Shown here piece by piece: positions 33,672 to 35,779 of a stretch of 35,779 nt of DNA. Each line of letters opens with the position of its first letter. Within the stretch, counting starts at the first letter, position 1. Under the pieces are notes generated by a model. The model searched no databases and was not told the DNA's origin. It saw only the letters and a list, made by a program, of their open reading frames with translations. A program made the translations under genes and the position numbers. This stretch comes from Streptomyces althioticus. GTDB lineage: Bacteria > Actinomycetota > Actinomycetes > Streptomycetales > Streptomycetaceae. The stretch is from the NCBI GenBank assembly GCA_014649355.1, contig BMSW01000038.1, positions 1-35,779 on the forward strand. Reading direction: 5' to 3'.

Positions 33672-34604
33672 ATGATGCGGGACGTGACCGGACTGATGCT
33701 TCTCGACACCGCCTCCCTCTACTTCCGCGCCTATTTCGGCGTCCCGGAGTCCGTCAAGGCGCCGGACGGCACGCCGGTGAACGCCGTGCGCGGGCTGCTC
33801 GACTTCATCGACCGCCTGGTCAAGGACCACCGGCCGGAGCGGCTGGTGGCCTGCATGGACGCCGACTGGCGGCCGCAGTGGCGGGTGGACCTCATCCCCT
33901 CGTACAAGGCGCACCGCGTCGCCGAGGAGCAGGAGACGGGGCCGGACGTGGAGGAGGTGCCGGACACGCTGTCGCCGCAGGTGCCGGTGATCGAGGAGGT
34001 GCTCGACGCGCTGGGCATCGCCCGGGTGGGCGTCGCCGGGTACGAGGCGGACGACGTGATCGGTACCTTCACCGCGCGGGCGGACGGCCCGGTCGACATC
34101 GTCACCGGCGACCGCGACCTGTACCAGCTGGTGGACGACGCGCGCGGGGTGCGCGTGCTGTACCCGGTGAAGGGCGTCGGCACCCTGCAGGTCACGGACG
34201 AGGCGGCGCTGCGCGCGAAGTATGGGGTGGACGGCAAGGGGTACGCGGATCTGGCGCTGCTGCGCGGCGACCCGAGCGACGGTCTGCCGGGCGTGCCCGG
34301 CATCGGGGAGAAGACGGCGGCCAAGCTGCTGGCCGAGTTCACGGACCTGGCCGGGATCCTGGCGGCCGTGGACGACCCGCGGTCGAAGCTCACACCGACG
34401 CAGCGCAGGCGTCTGGACGAGGCGCGGCCGTATCTCGCTGTGGCGCCGAAGGTCGTCCGGGTCGCGGACGACGTCCCCGTCCCGGACGTCGACACGGCCC
34501 TGCCGCGCGCCCCGCGCGACCCGGCCGCCGTGGAGTCCCTGGCCGCGCGCTGGGGCCTGGGCGGTTCGGTGACACGCCTGTTGGCGACTCTCGCGGAGCG
34601 GTAG
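33672..34604 (+). CDS. 5'-3' exonuclease (DNA polymerase I N-domain type)
   Basis: The 310-residue protein is a stand-alone homologue of the flap/5'-nuclease domain of DNA polymerase I. Metal-binding acidic residues are visible: D12 in LLDTASLYFRAYFG, D63 and D65 in CMDADWRPQWR, the EADD cluster at 125-128 in GYEADDVIGTF, and D147 and D149 in VTGDRDLYQLV. The helix-three-turn-helix DNA-binding motif RGDPSDGLPGVPGIGEKTAA lies at about 198-217. It would remove RNA primers or flaps during replication and repair, in addition to polymerase I itself. Several starts are possible: ATG 33672, ATG 33675 and GTG 33684. None has a strong ribosome binding site. It is divergent from the betaine operon. Confidence 0.9.
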   Translation: MMRDVTGLMLLDTASLYFRAYFGVPESVKAPDGTPVNAVRGLLDFIDRLVKDHRPERLVACMDADWRPQWRVDLIPSYKAHRVAEEQETGPDVEEVPDTLSPQVPVIEEVLDALGIARVGVAGYEADDVIGTFTARADGPVDIVTGDRDLYQLVDDARGVRVLYPVKGVGTLQVTDEAALRAKYGVDGKGYADLALLRGDPSDGLPGVPGIGEKTAAKLLAEFTDLAGILAAVDDPRSKLTPTQRRRLDEARPYLAVAPKVVRVADDVPVPDVDTALPRAPRDPAAVESLAARWGLGGSVTRLLATLAER

Positions 34605-34607
34605 GTG

Positions 34608-34626
34608 TTAACTTAGGCATACCTAA
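34608..34626 (+). promoter_or_regulatory. Iron box (DtxR/DmdR-type operator)
   Basis: TTAACTTAGGCATACCTAA matches the DtxR-family consensus TTAGGTTAGGCTAACCTAA at 15 of 19 positions and includes perfect TTAGG/CCTAA arms around CATA. It lies about 20 bp before the ATG of the siderophore-interacting protein gene. In Streptomyces such boxes bind DmdR1 with ferrous iron, giving repression when iron is plentiful. Confidence 0.85.
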
Positions 34627-34645
34627 CCGCGATTGGGAGGCCCTC

Positions 34646-35485
34646 ATGGCAGAGCGACCGGCACGCGCGCCGCGCACCCCGCACACCGGCGTGGTCGTCC
34701 GCACCGAGCGGCTGACCCCGCACATGCAGCGCGTGGTGCTGGGCGGCGAGGGCCTCGCCCGCGTCTCGGCGGACACCTGCACCGACCACTACGTCAAGCT
34801 GCTGTTCCCGGCGCCGGGCGCGGTCTACCCGGAGCCCTTCGACCTGGAGCGGATCCGCGCGGAGTTCCCGCGCGAGCAGTGGCCGGTGACCCGGACGTAC
34901 ACGATCCGTCACTGGGACCCCGAACACCGTGAGCTGACCCTCGACTTCGTGATCCACGGCGACGAGGGTCTGGCCGGGCCCTGGGCGATCAACGCCCGCC
35001 CCGGCGACGTCGTCCGTTTCCTCGGCCCCGGCGGCGCCTACGCCCCCGACCCGACCGCCGACTGGCACCTCCTGGCCGGCGACGAGAGCGCGCTGCCCGC
35101 GATCGCCCGCGCCCTGGAGTCGCTCCCGCAGGGCGCCCGCGCGGTCGCTCTGCTGGAGATCGCGGGCCCGGAGGAGGAGCAGAAGATCGACTCCGACGTG
35201 GAGATCCGCTGGCTGCACCGCGGCGGCCGCAGGGTCGGCGAGGCCCTGGTGGAGGCCGTCCGCGCCCTCGACCGGCCGGAGGGCCGCGTCCACGCCTTCG
35301 TCCACGGCGAGGCCCACTTCGTCAAGGAACTTCGCCGTCTCCTCCGCGTGGACCGCGCGATCCCCCGCGAGGACCTCTCCATCTCCGGCTACTGGCGCCT
35401 GGGCCACAACGAGGACGGCTGGCAGGCCTCGAAGAAGGAATGGAACGCCCGCATCGAGGCGGAACAGGAGAACACCGCCCCATAG
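34646..35485 (+). CDS. Siderophore-interacting FAD-binding reductase
   Basis: The 279-residue protein belongs to the ViuB/SIP family of ferric-siderophore reductases. The N-terminal FAD-binding barrel shows RTYTIRHWDPEHRELTLDFV at 83-102 with the R-x-Y-[ST] flavin motif. GPWAINARPGD follows, then the NAD(P)-binding-like domain with LLAGDESALPAIARALESLP near 142-161. The C-terminal segment ISGYWRLGHNEDGW is diagnostic of the family. It should release iron from imported ferric siderophores by reduction in the cytoplasm. The ATG at 34646 has GGGAGG five bases upstream. A 19-bp iron box immediately before it implies DmdR1 control. No siderophore transport genes lie in this window. Confidence 0.95.
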   Translation: MAERPARAPRTPHTGVVVRTERLTPHMQRVVLGGEGLARVSADTCTDHYVKLLFPAPGAVYPEPFDLERIRAEFPREQWPVTRTYTIRHWDPEHRELTLDFVIHGDEGLAGPWAINARPGDVVRFLGPGGAYAPDPTADWHLLAGDESALPAIARALESLPQGARAVALLEIAGPEEEQKIDSDVEIRWLHRGGRRVGEALVEAVRALDRPEGRVHAFVHGEAHFVKELRRLLRVDRAIPREDLSISGYWRLGHNEDGWQASKKEWNARIEAEQENTAP

Positions 35486-35779
35486 GGGCGCGGGGAACGG
35501 CGCGCCAAGCCCCCACCGGGCCCGAACCATGCCCCCGCACAGCACCACCCCTCAGGGGCGCGGGGAACTGCGCGCCAAGCCCCCACCCGCCCGCACCCGC
35601 AGACCGCCCCAAGCCACCTCCAGGGGCGCGGGGAACTGCGCGCTCAACCCCCACCCGGCCCGAACCATGCCCCCGCACAGCACCACCCCTCAGGGGCGCG
35701 GGGAACTGCGCGCCAAGCCCCCACCCGCCCGCACCCGCAGACCGCCCCAAGCCACCTCCAGGGGCGCGGGGAACTGCGC
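35484..35779. repeat. Array of REP-like hairpins, runs off the window
   Basis: Five copies of AGGGGCGCGGGGAACTGCGC begin at 35484 (one base changed), 35554, 35622, 35692 and 35760, spaced 70, 68, 70 and 68 bp. The linkers alternate, so the true unit is a 138-bp block present about twice; 35524-35640 and 35662-35778 are almost identical. The first copy overlaps the stop codon of the siderophore-interacting protein gene. No gene is present to the end of the window. Confidence 0.92.

Overview
This window is chromosomal DNA of a Streptomyces species. The GC content is very high, GTG starts and minimal or leaderless 5' ends are common, and the gene order (Phe-tRNA synthetase, orphan kinase, rRNA methylase, L20-L35-IF3, DUF1844, then a GlnA4-type cluster and a betaine transporter) matches what I recall from S. 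coelicolor around SCO1590-SCO1623. That match is from memory, not from a search. I see no prophage, insertion sequence, CRISPR array, tRNA or rRNA.

Layout. (1) 1-3.5 kb, minus strand: a Nudix hydrolase, a helix-turn-helix/TPR regulator of the NsdA type with a perfect palindrome upstream, and a membrane-anchored PP2C (RsbU/SpoIIE-like) phosphatase. (2) 3.5-4.6 kb: no gene. Its right half is a tandem array in which the last 26 codons of pheT plus the following hairpin have been copied three times. (3) 4.6-12.5 kb, minus strand: a translation cluster read infC-rpmI-rplT-rRNA methyltransferase-orphan PAS histidine kinase-pheS-pheT. It starts from a clear promoter and a long leader carrying an intrinsic terminator. 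infC appears to begin with the rare codon ATC. (4) 12.5-20.1 kb: DUF1844 and SseB-like proteins, a mycosin-like S8 protease translationally coupled to a repeat-rich membrane protein, a PLP-dependent enzyme of the alanine racemase/aldolase fold, and a DUF2510 membrane protein. (5) 20.1-26.8 kb: a complete candidate ethanolamine catabolic module. A minus-strand operon encodes a GlnA4-type gamma-glutamylating enzyme, an aldehyde dehydrogenase and a short-chain dehydrogenase. Divergent plus-strand genes encode a GntR regulator, an ethanolamine-type permease and a gamma-glutamyl hydrolase. (6) 27.0-29.4 kb, minus strand: a LysR regulator with a perfect palindrome over its own start codon, a cytosolic cobalamin-receptor-like protein, and a PuuR-like XRE-cupin regulator coupled to it. 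(7) 29.7-33.4 kb, minus strand: a glycine betaine/choline-type ABC importer made of an ATPase and a fusion of permease with two substrate-binding domains. (8) 33.7-35.8 kb, plus strand: a 5'-3' exonuclease and an iron-box-controlled siderophore-interacting reductase, followed by an array of REP-like hairpins that runs off the end.

How the genes work together. In the ethanolamine module, ethanolamine would enter by the permease and be capped with glutamate by the GlnA4-like enzyme. The alcohol would then be oxidised in two steps to gamma-glutamylglycine, and the hydrolase would release glutamate and glycine. This is the Puu pathway logic of E. coli applied to ethanolamine. The most unusual structures in the DNA itself are the pheT 3'-end/terminator array and the several families of REP-like hairpins that act as spacers and possible terminators between genes.
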